Shown here piece after piece: positions 34,701 through 45,294 of a DNA stretch of 64,000 nt. A program made the position numbers and the translations under genes. Origin of the DNA: Janthinobacterium agaricidamnosum (lineage in GTDB: Bacteria; Pseudomonadota; Gammaproteobacteria; Burkholderiales; Burkholderiaceae_D); the NCBI RefSeq assembly GCF_003667705.1, contig NZ_CP033019.1, positions 4,650,001 through 4,714,000 of the forward strand, in the 5' to 3' direction. Numbering within the stretch: the first letter of the stretch is position 1; each line of letters begins with the position of its first letter. The notes beneath the pieces were generated by a model that was not told where the DNA came from, did no database searches, and saw only the letters and a list, made by a program, of their open reading frames with translations.

Positions 34701-36488
34701 TCAGCGCTTGCGCGGCGGCGGCAAGTCCGTGCACACGCCTTCGTACACTTCGGCTGCCATACCAATCGATTCGCCCAGGGTCGGGTGCGGGTGGATGGTC
34801 TTGCCGATGTCGGTGCCGTCGCAGCCCATTTCGATGGCCAGCGCGATTTCGCCGATCATGTCGCCCGCATGCGTGCCGACGATGGTGCCGCCGATGATGC
34901 GGTGCGTTTCCGCGTCGAACAGCAGCTTGGTGAAGCCTTCGGCGCGGCCGTTGGCCACGGCGCGGCCGGAAGCGGCCCATGGGAAGTGGCCCTTCTCGAC
35001 CTTGATGCCCTTGGCTTTCGCTTCGTCTTCCGTGATGCCGGCCCATGCCACTTCCGGATCCGTGTAGGCGACCGACGGGATCACCTTGACGTCGAAGTGC
35101 GACTTCTGGCCGGAAGCCGCTTCGGCGGCCACGTGGGCTTCATGCACGGCCTTGTGCGCCAGCATCGGCTGGCCGACCAGGTCACCGATGGCGAAGATGT
35201 TCGGCACGTTGGTGCGCATCTGGCTGTCGACTTCGATGAAGCCGCGGTCGGTGACGTTCACGCCGGCCTTGTCGGCAGCGACCTTCTTGCCGTTCGGGCT
35301 GCGGCCCACGGCGACGAGCACCAGGTCGTAGACTTGCGGTGCCGGTGCCGTGGCACCCGCTTCAGCCGCTTCGAACGTGACCTTGATGCCTTCCGGCAAC
35401 GCCTCGACGGCGACCGTCTTGGTCTTGGTCATGATGTTGTCGAAGCGCTTCTCGTTGAACTTCTGCCATACCTTGACGGCGTCGCGGTCCGCGCCCTGCA
35501 TCAGGCCATCCATCATTTCGACCACGTCGATGCGCGCGCCGAAGGTCGAGTAGACAGTCGCCATTTCCAGGCCGATGATGCCGCCGCCGATGACCAGCAT
35601 GCGTTTCGGGATCTGGCGCAATTCCAGCGCGCCCGTCGAATCGACGATGCGCGGGTCTTCCGGCACGAACGGCAGCTTCACCACGGACGAACCGGCGGCG
35701 ATGATGGCCTGCTTGAACTGCACGACCTTTTTAGAACCGTCGCCTGCCGTCACTTCGATGTGGTTCGCGGAGAGGAACTGGCCCACGCCGGTGACGACCT
35801 GCGTCTTGCGCGCCTTGGCCATGCCGGCCAGGCCGCCCGTCATGTTCGAGATCACGCCTTCCTTGTACTTGCGTACCTGGTCGATGTCGATCGTCGGCTT
35901 GGCGAACGTCACGCCCGTATTGGACATGTGCGCCGTTTCGTCGATGACGGATGCCACGTGCAGCAGCGCCTTGGACGGGATGCAGCCCACGTTCAGGCAC
36001 ACGCCGCCCAGGGTGGCGTAGCGCTCGACGATGACCGTCGACATGCCCAGGTCGGCCGCGCGGAACGCCGCCGAATAGCCGCCAGGACCGCCGCCAAGCA
36101 CCATCATGTCGACGTCGATGTCGACCTGGCCGCTGTAATTGCCGGCCGGGATGGCGGCGGCAACTGGTGCCGCCGCAGGGGCCGCAGCGGCTGCCGGAGC
36201 GGCTGCCGCCGGTGCAGGAGCGGCAGCTGGCGCGGCAGCGGCCACGCCTTCCGACGCTTCCACCACCAGCAGCGCGCTGCCTTCGGCGATCTTGTCGCCG
36301 ACCTTGACCTTGACTTCCTTGACGACGCCCGCGTGGGTCGACGGAATCTCCATGCTGGCCTTGTCCGATTCGACCGTGATCAGGGACTGGTCCACCTTGA
36401 TGGTGTCGCCCACCTTGACCATCAGTTCGATGACTTCGACTTCCTTGAAGTCGCCGATATTCGGTACTTTTACCTCTACTGTGCTCAT
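34701..36488 (-). CDS. lpdA: Dihydrolipoamide dehydrogenase (E3) with N-terminal lipoyl domain
   Basis: E3 of the pyruvate dehydrogenase complex, 595 residues. It reoxidises dihydrolipoamide with FAD and NAD. A lipoyl domain (1-80, lysine in ESDKASME) and an Ala/Pro linker precede the flavoprotein. The redox disulfide is GGVCLNVGCIPSK (about 163), the NAD site is VIGGGIIGLEMA, and the catalytic histidine lies in HPHPTLGE (about 564). The start MSTVEVKVPNIGD at 36488 is 10 bases after the aceF stop. Two truncated copies of its 3' end follow it. Confidence 0.97.
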   Translation of the reverse strand: MSTVEVKVPNIGDFKEVEVIELMVKVGDTIKVDQSLITVESDKASMEIPSTHAGVVKEVKVKVGDKIAEGSALLVVEASEGVAAAAPAAAPAPAAAAPAAAAAPAAAPVAAAIPAGNYSGQVDIDVDMMVLGGGPGGYSAAFRAADLGMSTVIVERYATLGGVCLNVGCIPSKALLHVASVIDETAHMSNTGVTFAKPTIDIDQVRKYKEGVISNMTGGLAGMAKARKTQVVTGVGQFLSANHIEVTAGDGSKKVVQFKQAIIAAGSSVVKLPFVPEDPRIVDSTGALELRQIPKRMLVIGGGIIGLEMATVYSTFGARIDVVEMMDGLMQGADRDAVKVWQKFNEKRFDNIMTKTKTVAVEALPEGIKVTFEAAEAGATAPAPQVYDLVLVAVGRSPNGKKVAADKAGVNVTDRGFIEVDSQMRTNVPNIFAIGDLVGQPMLAHKAVHEAHVAAEAASGQKSHFDVKVIPSVAYTDPEVAWAGITEDEAKAKGIKVEKGHFPWAASGRAVANGRAEGFTKLLFDAETHRIIGGTIVGTHAGDMIGEIALAIEMGCDGTDIGKTIHPHPTLGESIGMAAEVYEGVCTDLPPPRKR

Positions 36489-36498
36489 CAATCGCTCC

Positions 36499-38166
36499 TT
36501 ACAGCAGAATTTTGCGCATGTCGGCCAGGACTTCGCCGAGGTACACGGAGAATCGCGCGCCCATCGCGCCATCGACCACGCGGTGGTCGTAGGACAGCGA
36601 GGTGCCCATCATCAAACGCGGCTGGAAGGCCTTGCCATCCCATACCGGCTTGATCGAGGCTTTCGACAGACCCAGAATCGCCACTTCCGGCGCATTGACG
36701 ATAGGCGTGAAGTGCGTGCCGCCGATGCCGCCCAGGGACGAAATCGTGAAGCTGGCGCCCTGCATGTCGGCCGGTTTCAGCTTGCCTTCGCGCGCCTGCA
36801 GCGACAGTTCCGTCATTTCGCGGGCGATCTGCGAGACCGACTTCTGGTCCGCGCCCTTGATCACAGGTACCACCAGGCCGTTCGGCGTGTCGGCCGCGAA
36901 GCCGATGTTGTAGTACTGCTTGAGGATCAGGTTTTCGCCCTTGGCGTCGAGCGAGGCGTTAAACGCGGGGAATTTCTTCAGCGCGGCGACGGAGGCCTTG
37001 ATGACGAATGCCAGCATGGTCAGCTTGGCCGCATCCTTGTTCTTCGCATTGGCCGCGTTGGTGTCGACGCGGAACGCTTCCAGATCCGTCACGTCCGCTT
37101 CGTCGAACTGCGTGACGTGCGGGATCATGACCCAGTTGCGGTGCAGGTTCGGACCCGAGATTTTCTTGATGCGCGACAGCGGCAGCAATTCGGTCGTGCC
37201 GAACTTGCTGAAATCCAGCGACGGCCATGGCAGCAGATCCAGGCCCACGCCGGAACCGGCCTTGGCGACCGGCGCATTTGGCGCGGCGACCGCGCCCGAC
37301 ATCACGCCCTTGACGAAGTTCTGCACGTCTTCCTGGGTGATGCGGCCCTTCGGACCGGAACCGCCCACGCGGGCCAGGTCCACGCCCAGTTCGCGCGCGA
37401 ACTTGCGGATCGATGGCGACGCGTGCGCCAGCTTGCCGTTCACGGCAGGCGCGGCGGCTGGAGCGGCAGGAGCAGCGGCGACCGGTGCCGAAGCGACGGC
37501 GGCGGCTGGCGCCGCGGCAGCTTGCGCGGCCGGTGCAGGCGCGGCGGCAGGGGCTGCGGCCGGGGCGGCAGCGCCACCCGTCGTTTCCACGACCAGCACC
37601 AAGCTACCCTTGGCGACCTTGTCGCCGACCTTGACCTTCAATTCCTTGACGACACCGGCGTGGCTCGATGGGATTTCCATGCTGGCCTTGTCCGATTCGA
37701 CCGTCAGCAGCGACTGGTCGACCTTGATCGTGTCGCCGACCTTGACCATCAGTTCGATGACTTCGACTTCCTTGAAGTCGCCGATATCGGGCACGGTCAC
37801 GTCGACCAGGGCCGGCGCGCCGGCTGGGGCGGCAGGCGCTGGCGCGGCCGCAGGAGCGGCGGCGGGGGCGGCTTCAGCGGCAGGTGCCGGGGCGGCAGCG
37901 GCGGCTGGCGCCGGCGCCGAGGCGTCGTCCGCCACTTCCAGCAGCAGGACCAGCGAACCTTCGGCGATCTTGTCGCCCACGTTGACTTTCAATTCCTTGA
38001 CGACACCGGCGTGGCTCGATGGGATTTCCATGCTGGCCTTGTCCGATTCGACGGTGATGAGGGACTGGTCGACCTTGACCGTGTCGCCTGGCTTGACCAT
38101 CAGTTCAATGATCTCGACTTCCTTGAAATCGCCGATATCCGGGACTTTGACTTCCACAATGCTCAT
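36499..38166 (-). CDS. aceF: Dihydrolipoamide acetyltransferase (E2)
   Basis: E2 core of pyruvate dehydrogenase, 555 residues. Two lipoyl domains (lysines in ESDKASME at about 43 and 160) are joined by Ala/Pro-rich linkers. The peripheral-subunit-binding domain is at about 245-285 ([20 protein letters not shown]). The acetyltransferase domain ends with the active site [15 protein letters not shown] (about 525). [13 protein letters not shown] at 38166 is chosen as start. The lipoyl modules are nearly identical to each other and to that in lpdA at DNA level. Middle gene of the operon. Confidence 0.97.
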   Translation of the reverse strand: MSIVEVKVPDIGDFKEVEIIELMVKPGDTVKVDQSLITVESDKASMEIPSSHAGVVKELKVNVGDKIAEGSLVLLLEVADDASAPAPAAAAAPAPAAEAAPAAAPAAAPAPAAPAGAPALVDVTVPDIGDFKEVEVIELMVKVGDTIKVDQSLLTVESDKASMEIPSSHAGVVKELKVKVGDKVAKGSLVLVVETTGGAAAPAAAPAAAPAPAAQAAAAPAAAVASAPVAAAPAAPAAAPAVNGKLAHASPSIRKFARELGVDLARVGGSGPKGRITQEDVQNFVKGVMSGAVAAPNAPVAKAGSGVGLDLLPWPSLDFSKFGTTELLPLSRIKKISGPNLHRNWVMIPHVTQFDEADVTDLEAFRVDTNAANAKNKDAAKLTMLAFVIKASVAALKKFPAFNASLDAKGENLILKQYYNIGFAADTPNGLVVPVIKGADQKSVSQIAREMTELSLQAREGKLKPADMQGASFTISSLGGIGGTHFTPIVNAPEVAILGLSKASIKPVWDGKAFQPRLMMGTSLSYDHRVVDGAMGARFSVYLGEVLADMRKILL

Positions 38167-38260
38167 AGCTTGCTCCGTTATTTTATTTGTCAGATGGACC
38201 CGCACACACGCCAGGGCGGCACTTTCGCACCGCCCTGGCATCATCGGGTCCGCACAACGA

Positions 38261-40957
38261 TTACTGGGTCACCGGATTCGGTTTGTTCGCGTCAATGCCG
38301 TACTTGGCGATCGCCTGCTCCACCACCGACACGTCGATCTTGCCTTCGTCAGCCAGCGATTTGAGCGCGGCCACGGTGACATAATAACGGTTCACTTCGA
38401 AGAACTCGCGCAGCTTGGCGCGGCTGTCCGAGCGGCCAAAGCCATCGGTACCGAGCACTTTGTAGGTGCGGCCCTTCGGCATGAAGGCGCGGATCTGTTC
38501 TGCAAATGCGCGCATGTAGTCGGTCGTGGCAACGATAGGGCCATCCGTGTCCTGCATCAGCGACGTCACGTACGGCACGCGCTGCTGTTTCGACGGGTTG
38601 ACCATGTTCCAGCGTTCCGCATCCTGGCCATCGCGGGCCACCAGGGTCAGCGACGGCGCCGACCACACGTCCGCGGCCACGCCCCAGTCGTTTTCCAGCA
38701 ATTCTGCGGCGAAGATCGATTCGCGCAGGATGGTGCCGCAACCGATCAGCTGTACGCGCAGCTTGGCGTCAGCCTTGCCTTCCTGCAGCTTGTACATGCC
38801 TTTCAGGATGCCTTCTTCCTGGCCCGGCTTGATGCCTGGCTGGGCGTAGTTCTCGTTCATGATCGTGATGTAGTAGAACACATCTTCCTGATTGGCGATC
38901 ATGCGGCGCAGGCCGTCCTGGATGATGACGGCGACTTCATGGCTGAAGGTCGGGTCGTACGGCATGCAGGTCGGGATGGTCGCGGCGAAGATATGGCTGT
39001 GGCCATCTTCGTGCTGCAAGCCTTCGCCGTTCAGGGTCGTACGGCCGGCCGTGCCGCCCATCAGGAAGCCACGGGCGCGCATGTCGGCCGAAGCCCATAC
39101 CTGGTCGCCGATGCGCTGGAAGCCGAACATCGAGTAGAAGGTGTAGAACGGGATCATGATGCGGTCGTTGGTCGAATACGACGTCGCCGCGGCGATCCAC
39201 GAGCTCATGCCGCCCGCTTCGTTGATGCCTTCCTGCAGGATCTGGCCGGCCTTGTCTTCGCGGTAGTACATGACCTGGTCCTTGTCGACCGGCTCGTACA
39301 ACTGGCCTTTCGGATTGTAGATGCCGATCTGGCGGAACAGGCCTTCCATGCCGAAGGTACGCGACTCATCGACCAGGATAGGCACGACGCGCTGGCCCAG
39401 GTTCGGGTCTTTCAGCAGGGTCGAAATGACGCGCACGAAGGCTTGCGTGGTCGAGATTTCGCGGCCTTCCGGCGTCGCTTCCAGCACGTTCTTGAACGCG
39501 TCGAGGCCAGGCACGGGCAGGGTTTCTTCCGCTTTCTGGCGGCGCTGCGGCAGGTAGCCGCCCAGGGCCTTGCGGCGCTCGTGCAGGTAGACCATTTCCG
39601 GCGCGTCGTCGGCAGGCTTGAAGAACGGGATGTCGGCCAGCTTGTCGTCAGGGATAGGCAGCGAGAAGCGGTCGCGCATTTCGCGGATGGCTTCGTCGTC
39701 GAGTTTTTTCGTCTGGTGCGCCGTGTTGCGCGCTTCGCCGGACTTGCCCATGCCGTAGCCCTTGATGGTCTTCACCAGCAGGACGGTAGGCTGGCCCTTG
39801 TGTTCCTGGGCGATCTTGAAGGCCGCGTAGATCTTGTGCGGATCGTGGCCGCCACGGGTCAGGCGCCAGATGTCGTCGTCCGTCATGTTGGCAACCATTT
39901 CCAGCAGCTTCGGATGCTTGCCGAAGAAGTGCTTACGCACGTAGGCGCCATCCTTGGCCTTGTAATTCTGGTATTCGCCGTCGACGGTTTCCATCATCAC
40001 GCGCTGCAGGATGCCTTCTTTATCTTGCGCCAGCAGGGCGTCCCAGCCCGGGCCCCAGATGACCTTGACGACGTTCCAGCCCGCGCCACGGAATTCGCCT
40101 TCCAGTTCCTGGATGATCTTGGTGTTGCCGCGTACCGGACCGTCCAGGCGCTGCAGGTTGCAGTTGACCACGATGACCAGGTTGTCGAGCATGTCGCGTG
40201 CGGCCAGGCCGATCGCGCCCAGGGATTCCGGCTCGTCCATCTCGCCATCGCCGCAGAAGGCCCAGATTTTACGGTTGTCGGTCTTGGCGATGCCGCGTGC
40301 GTGCAGGTATTTCAGGAAGCGCGCCTGGTAGATCGCCATGTGCGGGCCCAGGCCCATCGACACGGTCGGGAACTGCCAGAAGTCCGGCATCAGCTTTGGA
40401 TGCGGGTACGAGGACAGGCCCTTGCCGTCGACTTCCTTGCGGAAGTTCAGCATTTGCTCTTCCGTCAAACGGCCTTCGAGGAAGGCGCGCGCGTAGACGC
40501 CGGGCGAGGAGTGGCCCTGGATGTACAGCAGGTCGCCGCCGTGGTCGGCCGTCGGCGCGTGCCAGAAGTGGTTGAAACCGATGCCCAGCATGTTCGCCAG
40601 CGACGCGAACGAGGACAAGTGGCCGCCCAGGTCGCCGTCGGCGCGGTTGGCCTTGACCACCATGGCCATGGCGTTCCAGCGCATCCACGAGCGCAGGCGC
40701 TCTTCGTATTCCAGGTTGCCGGGGCAGTGTGCTTCTTGTTTGGTGGGGATGGTATTGACGTAGGCGGTGGTGCTGGAGAACGGGATCTGGGCGCCGCGGC
40801 GGCGGGCCAGGTCAACCATGCGCTCCATCAGGTAATGCGCGCGTTCCGGACCTTCATTTTCCAGCACGGCTTCGAGCGCGTCCAGCCACTCCTTGGTTTC
40901 CTGCATATCCGGGTCGGTGCCGATCTGTGTCGTTACCTGGTTCAGTTGAGCTGACAT
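38261..40957 (-). CDS. aceE: Pyruvate dehydrogenase E1, homodimeric type
   Basis: The 898-residue E1 decarboxylates pyruvate with thiamine diphosphate and passes the acetyl group to AceF lipoate. The ThDP motif is [16 protein letters not shown] (about 235). Transketolase-like segments such as [15 protein letters not shown], the activesite-loop region [12 protein letters not shown] and the C-terminal [15 protein letters not shown] are typical. First gene of the operon, 94 bases before aceF. A palindrome lies about 140 bases upstream of the start. Confidence 0.97.
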   Translation of the reverse strand: MSAQLNQVTTQIGTDPDMQETKEWLDALEAVLENEGPERAHYLMERMVDLARRRGAQIPFSSTTAYVNTIPTKQEAHCPGNLEYEERLRSWMRWNAMAMVVKANRADGDLGGHLSSFASLANMLGIGFNHFWHAPTADHGGDLLYIQGHSSPGVYARAFLEGRLTEEQMLNFRKEVDGKGLSSYPHPKLMPDFWQFPTVSMGLGPHMAIYQARFLKYLHARGIAKTDNRKIWAFCGDGEMDEPESLGAIGLAARDMLDNLVIVVNCNLQRLDGPVRGNTKIIQELEGEFRGAGWNVVKVIWGPGWDALLAQDKEGILQRVMMETVDGEYQNYKAKDGAYVRKHFFGKHPKLLEMVANMTDDDIWRLTRGGHDPHKIYAAFKIAQEHKGQPTVLLVKTIKGYGMGKSGEARNTAHQTKKLDDEAIREMRDRFSLPIPDDKLADIPFFKPADDAPEMVYLHERRKALGGYLPQRRQKAEETLPVPGLDAFKNVLEATPEGREISTTQAFVRVISTLLKDPNLGQRVVPILVDESRTFGMEGLFRQIGIYNPKGQLYEPVDKDQVMYYREDKAGQILQEGINEAGGMSSWIAAATSYSTNDRIMIPFYTFYSMFGFQRIGDQVWASADMRARGFLMGGTAGRTTLNGEGLQHEDGHSHIFAATIPTCMPYDPTFSHEVAVIIQDGLRRMIANQEDVFYYITIMNENYAQPGIKPGQEEGILKGMYKLQEGKADAKLRVQLIGCGTILRESIFAAELLENDWGVAADVWSAPSLTLVARDGQDAERWNMVNPSKQQRVPYVTSLMQDTDGPIVATTDYMRAFAEQIRAFMPKGRTYKVLGTDGFGRSDSRAKLREFFEVNRYYVTVAALKSLADEGKIDVSVVEQAIAKYGIDANKPNPVTQ

Positions 40958-41098
40958 CTGTTGAGTCTCCTTTGTGAACGCCCCACCCCGATTTTCCGGA
41001 TCGCTGTCGGACGGTATTTCGCTGATTATTTACTATTAAGTCGGTTTAGTGTGGGGATTCTAACAGCGTATTTAGTATTTTTCAAATTACGATATAGC

Positions 41099-41115
41099 AT
41101 TTCATATCATGAAAT
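41099..41115. promoter_or_regulatory. Palindrome upstream of aceE
   Basis: ATTTCATATCATGAAAT (7-bp arms, 3-bp centre) in the AT-rich leader of the pyruvate dehydrogenase operon; another TATGAAAT half-site follows. It is a candidate operator for a pyruvate-responsive regulator, by position only. Confidence 0.45.
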
Positions 41116-41285
41116 CACCCTATGAAATTTATGCTGCACTGCCGCAAATTCTGTCCGGAAATTAGGGTGATCAAAGTGCCAAAAGCGGCGCCAAAAGAAC
41201 CGCAGGCCCTTGCGCTCCCTAGGCCACCTGCACACCAGCAAAACGCATTAACGCCCCAGTCGTCCGCACAGGCATACCGGGCCAA

Positions 41286-41385
41286 GCGGGCCTGAAAAAT
41301 GTCGAGGGCAAGGCGCAGCGACGCAGACAGTACGCCAGTACGGCAAGGAGCTGCAACGCCGCCATCGGCATTTTCTCAGGCCCGC
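41286..41385. repeat. 100-bp imperfect inverted repeat
   Basis: Left arm GCGGGCCTGAAAAATG (41286-41301) pairs with right arm CATTTTCTCAGGCCCGC (41369-41385) around a GC-rich core with repeated CAGCGACGCAGAC-type words. It looks like a non-coding interspersed element; other copies cannot be checked here. Confidence 0.45.
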
Positions 41386-41486
41386 GTCTCCGGCCCGCTG
41401 CTGCTACGCCTTTGCATAGCCAAAACCGCCCCTTTGCGCCGCCCGGCTTTATAATCTGTCTTTTCCTTCCCACACAGCCCCCTACC

Positions 41487-42332
41487 ATGCCAGCACAACT
41501 GATCGACGGAATCGCCCTCTCCCAAAAACTGCGCAGCGAAATCGCCACGCGCGCCGCCGCCCTCACGGCCAAGGGCACCCAGCCCGGCCTGGCCGTGATC
41601 CTCGTCGGCGAAGACCCGGCCAGCCAGGTGTACGTCCGCAACAAGGTCAAGGCGTGCGGCGACGTGGGTTTCCACTCGGTGCTGGAAAAATATGAAGCGG
41701 ACCTGTCGGAAGCCGACTTGCTGGCACGCATCGCCAGCCTGAACGCCGATCCCGCCATCCACGGCATCCTCGTGCAAATGCCGTTGCCCAAGCACATCAA
41801 CCCGCACAAGGTCATCGAAGCGATCGCCACGACGAAAGACGTGGATGGCTATTCCGTCCTGAGCGCCGGCGAACTGATGACGGGCTTGCCCGGCTTCCGC
41901 CCTTGCACACCGTATGGCTGCATGAAACTGATCGAAAGCACGGGCGTCGACTTGCGCGGCAAGCACGCCGTCGTCATCGGCCGCAGCAACACGGTCGGCA
42001 AGCCGATGGCCCTGCTGCTCTTGCAAGCGAACGCTACCGTCACCATCTGCCATAGTGCGACCCCGGACCTGGGCCTGTACACGCGCCAGGCGGACGTGGT
42101 CGTGGCCGCCGTCGGCCGCCGCAACACCCTGACGGCCGACATGGTCAAGCCGGGCGCCATCGTCATCGACGTGGGCATGAACCGCGACGATGAAGGCAAG
42201 CTGTGCGGCGACGTGGATTTTGCCGGCGTGAAAGAAGTCGCCTCCCACATCACGCCCGTGCCGGGTGGCGTGGGTCCGATGACGATCACGATGTTGCTCA
42301 TGAACACGGTCGAGGCCGCCGAGCGCGTGTAA
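41487..42332 (+). CDS. folD: Methylenetetrahydrofolate dehydrogenase/cyclohydrolase
   Basis: The bifunctional one-carbon enzyme of 281 residues interconverts methylene-, methenyl- and 10-formyl-THF with NADP. The catalytic tyrosine-lysine is in [13 protein letters not shown] (about 50-62). [36 protein letters not shown] and the C-terminal [15 protein letters not shown] are all family signatures. MPAQLIDG at 41487 was chosen by alignment of the family N terminus. A terminator follows. Confidence 0.97.
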   Translation: MPAQLIDGIALSQKLRSEIATRAAALTAKGTQPGLAVILVGEDPASQVYVRNKVKACGDVGFHSVLEKYEADLSEADLLARIASLNADPAIHGILVQMPLPKHINPHKVIEAIATTKDVDGYSVLSAGELMTGLPGFRPCTPYGCMKLIESTGVDLRGKHAVVIGRSNTVGKPMALLLLQANATVTICHSATPDLGLYTRQADVVVAAVGRRNTLTADMVKPGAIVIDVGMNRDDEGKLCGDVDFAGVKEVASHITPVPGGVGPMTITMLLMNTVEAAERV

Positions 42333-42339
42333 TAACACC

Positions 42340-42362
42340 GGGGCGGCATGACCGCCCCTTTT
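42340..42362 (+). terminator. Intrinsic terminator after folD
   Basis: GGGGCGG-CATGA-CCGCCCC followed by TTTT, 17 bases before the oligopeptidase start. Confidence 0.8.
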
Positions 42363-42379
42363 AATATATGGAAGCGACG

Positions 42380-44449
42380 ATGAATACCAATCCCCTGCTT
42401 GATTTTTCCGGCCTGCCACGCTTCGACGCGATCACGCACGAGCATGTCACGCCTGCCATCGATACCCTCCTGGCCCAGGCACGCGCCACGGTGGCGCGGC
42501 TGGAAGCGCCCATGGAAGAAGTGAGCTGGGACAACTTCGTCGCGCCCCAGGACCAGATCGCCGAAACCCTGGGCCGCGCCTGGAGCATCGTCAACCATTT
42601 AAATAGCGTGATCGATACGCCCGAACTGCGCGCCGCCTACAATGCCAACCTGCCCAAGGTGACGGAGTTCTTGACCGAGCTGGGCCAGAACGAAATCCTC
42701 TTCGGCAAATACAAGCAATTGCAGGCCAGCCCCGCTTTCGCCAGCCTGTCGCCGGCGCGCCGGCGCATCGTCGAGAATGCCGTACGCGACTTCCGCCTGG
42801 GCGGCGCTGAGTTGCCCGAGGACAAGAAAGAGCGCTTCGGCGCCATCCAGGAAGAACACGCGGCCGTCTCGACGCGTTTTTCCGAAAACGTGCTCGACGC
42901 CACCAATGACTACAAGTTGCTGGTCGAGAACGAAAGCGACCTGGCCGGCTTGCCCGACGACGTGAAGGCCGCCGCGCGTGCCGCGGCCGAAAAGGCCGGC
43001 AAGCAAGGCTATGAATTCTCGCTGCACTTCCCGTCCTATTACCCGATCCTGCAATTTGCCGACAAGCGCGCGCTGCGCGAAACCATCTACCGCGCCAACG
43101 CCACCAAGGCATCGGACCAGGGCGACGTCTTCAGCAAGAAAGAGGACTGGGACAATACGCACAACATCGTCACCTTGTTGCGGCTGCGCAACGAAGAGGC
43201 ACAACTGCTCGGCTACGCCAATTTCGCCGAAGTGTCGCTGGTCTCCAAGATGGCCACTTCGCCGGCGCAAGTCATCGCTTTCCTGGAAGACCTGGCCAAG
43301 CGCGCGCGTCCGTTCGCCGAAAAGGACCTGGCCGAACTGAAGCAATTCGCCCGCGAAGAGCTGGGCATCGATGAACTGCAGGCGTGGGACGTGCCGTACG
43401 CCTCCGAAAAACTGCAGGAACGCCGCTACGCGTTCTCGGCCCAGGAAGTCAAACAATATTTCCCTGAACACAAGGTGATCGACGGCCTGTTCCGCCAGAT
43501 CCAGAACCTGTTCGCGGTCGAGATCAAACTGGATACGGCGCCCGTCTGGCACCCGGACGTGCGTTTTTACCGCATCGAGCGCGACGGCCAGCTGGTGGGC
43601 CAGTTCTACCTGGACCTGTATGCGCGCGCCGGCAAGAGCGGCGGCGCCTGGATGGACGACGCGCGCGGCCGCCGCGCCGACGCACAGCACGTGCAAACGC
43701 CGATCGCCTACCTGACCTGCAATTTCACGGAACCGGCCGTGGTCGACGGCAAGGCACAGCCTGCATTGTTCACCCACGATGAAGTCATTACCCTGTTCCA
43801 CGAGTTCGGCCACGGCCTGCACCATATGCTCACCGTCGTCGACGAACTGGGCGTGTCGGGCATCGCCGGCGTCGAATGGGATGCCGTCGAACTGCCGTCG
43901 CAATTCATGGAAAATTTCTGCTGGGAATGGGAAGTGCTCGAACACATGACGGCGCATGCCGTCACGGGCGAGCCGCTGCCGCGCGCGCTGTACGACAAGA
44001 TGCTGGCGGCCAAGAATTTCCAGTCCGGCCTGCAAACCCTGCGCCAGGTGGAATTCTCCCTGCTAGACATGCATCTGCACTATGACTACGATGCCGGCAC
44101 GGGCCAGAGCGTGCAGCAGCTGATCGACGGCGTGCGCGCCAAGTTCGCGCTGATCATCCCGCCCGCCTTCAACCGCTTCCAGAATTCCTTCGGGCATATC
44201 TTCTCCGGCGGCTACGCGGCTGGCTACTACAGCTACAAATGGGCCGAGGTGCTGTCCGCAGACGCCTATGCGGCATTCGAGGAAGCCAGGGCGCTGGGAC
44301 CGGCCGCCACCACGGCGGCGGGCAAGCGTTATCTGCAGGAAATCCTGTCCGTCGGCGGCTCGCGCCCCGCGCTGGAATCGTTCACGGCCTTCCGCGGCCG
44401 CGAACCGTCGATCGACGCCCTGCTGCGCCACAGCGGCATGGCCGCTTGA
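42380..44449 (+). CDS. prlC: Oligopeptidase A (M3 family)
   Basis: A 689-residue cytosolic zinc oligopeptidase that degrades peptides including cleaved signal peptides. The zinc site LFHEFGHGLHHML lies at about residue 473 and the downstream GVEWDAVELPSQFMENFCWE helix carries the third ligand region. GGAAG precedes the ATG at 42380, so that start is preferred over one four codons upstream. It is followed five bases later by holC. Confidence 0.95.
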   Translation: MNTNPLLDFSGLPRFDAITHEHVTPAIDTLLAQARATVARLEAPMEEVSWDNFVAPQDQIAETLGRAWSIVNHLNSVIDTPELRAAYNANLPKVTEFLTELGQNEILFGKYKQLQASPAFASLSPARRRIVENAVRDFRLGGAELPEDKKERFGAIQEEHAAVSTRFSENVLDATNDYKLLVENESDLAGLPDDVKAAARAAAEKAGKQGYEFSLHFPSYYPILQFADKRALRETIYRANATKASDQGDVFSKKEDWDNTHNIVTLLRLRNEEAQLLGYANFAEVSLVSKMATSPAQVIAFLEDLAKRARPFAEKDLAELKQFAREELGIDELQAWDVPYASEKLQERRYAFSAQEVKQYFPEHKVIDGLFRQIQNLFAVEIKLDTAPVWHPDVRFYRIERDGQLVGQFYLDLYARAGKSGGAWMDDARGRRADAQHVQTPIAYLTCNFTEPAVVDGKAQPALFTHDEVITLFHEFGHGLHHMLTVVDELGVSGIAGVEWDAVELPSQFMENFCWEWEVLEHMTAHAVTGEPLPRALYDKMLAAKNFQSGLQTLRQVEFSLLDMHLHYDYDAGTGQSVQQLIDGVRAKFALIIPPAFNRFQNSFGHIFSGGYAAGYYSYKWAEVLSADAYAAFEEARALGPAATTAAGKRYLQEILSVGGSRPALESFTAFRGREPSIDALLRHSGMAA

Positions 44450-44454
44450 CCGTC

Positions 44455-44880
44455 ATGAGCCGCGTCGATTTTCACAGCAACGTGCCGGACAAGCTGGCCT
44501 ACGCCTGCCGTCTGGCACGCAAGGCGTATATGGCCGGCAACAAGGTGGTCGTGCTGGTGCAAGATGGCACCCAGCTCGACGCCTTGAACAGCGCCATGTG
44601 GACCATTTCCGCCACGGATTTCCTGCCGCACGTGCTGGCCGGCGACCCGCTGGCCCCGCAAACGCCCATCATCCTGACCGATGACGCGGCGGCCGAGCTG
44701 CCGCACCACGACATCCTCGTCAACCTGTCGCAGCTGCCGCCCGCCAATTACGCCGATTTCCAGCGCGTCTTCGAGATCGTCTCCATGGATGAACAGGATG
44801 CGCAGGCGGGCCGCCAGCGCTTCCTGCACTACCGCCAGCAAGACGTGCAGCCGACGCATTTCGTCGCGGGTAAAGCATGA
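44455..44880 (+). CDS. holC: DNA polymerase III chi subunit
   Basis: A 141-residue clamp-loader subunit that binds SSB. MSRVDFHSNVPDKLAYACRL, KVVVLVQDGTQLDALNSAMW and FLPHVLAGDP are conserved. The C-terminal GRQRFLHYRQQDVQPTHF is the usual end. It begins five bases after prlC and overlaps the next gene by four bases (ATGA). Confidence 0.93.
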   Translation: MSRVDFHSNVPDKLAYACRLARKAYMAGNKVVVLVQDGTQLDALNSAMWTISATDFLPHVLAGDPLAPQTPIILTDDAAAELPHHDILVNLSQLPPANYADFQRVFEIVSMDEQDAQAGRQRFLHYRQQDVQPTHFVAGKA

Positions 44881-45251
44881 GCCAGCAGCCATTCGACCAG
44901 GGCATCCCCCTGCTGACGGAGGTGCTGCTGGGGCCGGAAGTGGCCGAGGCCGTCGCGCCCGCCGCAGCGGCGCCTGCCGTCGAGGAAGCGCCGGCGTTGC
45001 CGCCTACGGTGGCGCAGCCCGACTGGGACGCCATCGAACAGCGGCTCACGCAGCGCATCCTGCATCAGGTGCAGGGCAAGATTGACCATCTGCTGGAAGA
45101 GCGCATCGCCCACGTCCTGCAGACGGCCCTGCAAAACGCCCTGATCGGCATGCGCGGCGCCCTGCGCGAAGACTTGCAGCAATCGCTGGAACAGATCGTC
45201 GCGCATGCGGTCAGCCATGAGCTGGGGCATCTGCATCCGCCGGCTCAGTAA
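44877..45251 (+). CDS. Small conserved protein coupled to holC
   Basis: A 124-residue protein whose ATG overlaps the holC stop, implying translational coupling. The first 20 residues (MSQQPFDQGIPLLTEVLLGP) look like a conserved peptide. An Ala/Pro-rich linker follows and then amphipathic helices (LTQRILHQVQGKIDHLLEER). Such a protein accompanies holC in several betaproteobacteria (DUF2486-like assignment is from memory). Function unknown; a replisome link is only suggested by position. Confidence 0.75.
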   Translation: MSQQPFDQGIPLLTEVLLGPEVAEAVAPAAAAPAVEEAPALPPTVAQPDWDAIEQRLTQRILHQVQGKIDHLLEERIAHVLQTALQNALIGMRGALREDLQQSLEQIVAHAVSHELGHLHPPAQ

Positions 45252-45294
45252 GCACACACCTGTCGTTGCGACCATTTCATCACCGACAAAAATC

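Larger units (their letters stand above)
40958..41486. other. 529-bp intergenic region between aceE and folD
   Basis: It contains the AT-rich pdh upstream region (41030-41120), a palindrome at 41099-41115 and a 100-bp imperfect inverted repeat at 41286-41385. Frames crossing it are not supported as genes. Confidence 0.6.

Noticed and set aside
34231..35067. Plus-strand frame with repeated segments in the lpdA array
   Set aside because: Its internal repeats only reflect the tandem lpdA 3' copies read on the opposite strand.
36920..40954. A 1344-codon open frame on the plus strand across aceF and aceE
   Set aside because: It is the antisense of two well-supported genes; Ala/Val/Arg-rich translation is a by-product of GC-rich codon use, and no family features appear.
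41376..42419. 347-codon minus-strand frame over folD
   Set aside because: Antisense of folD, which carries all its motifs.
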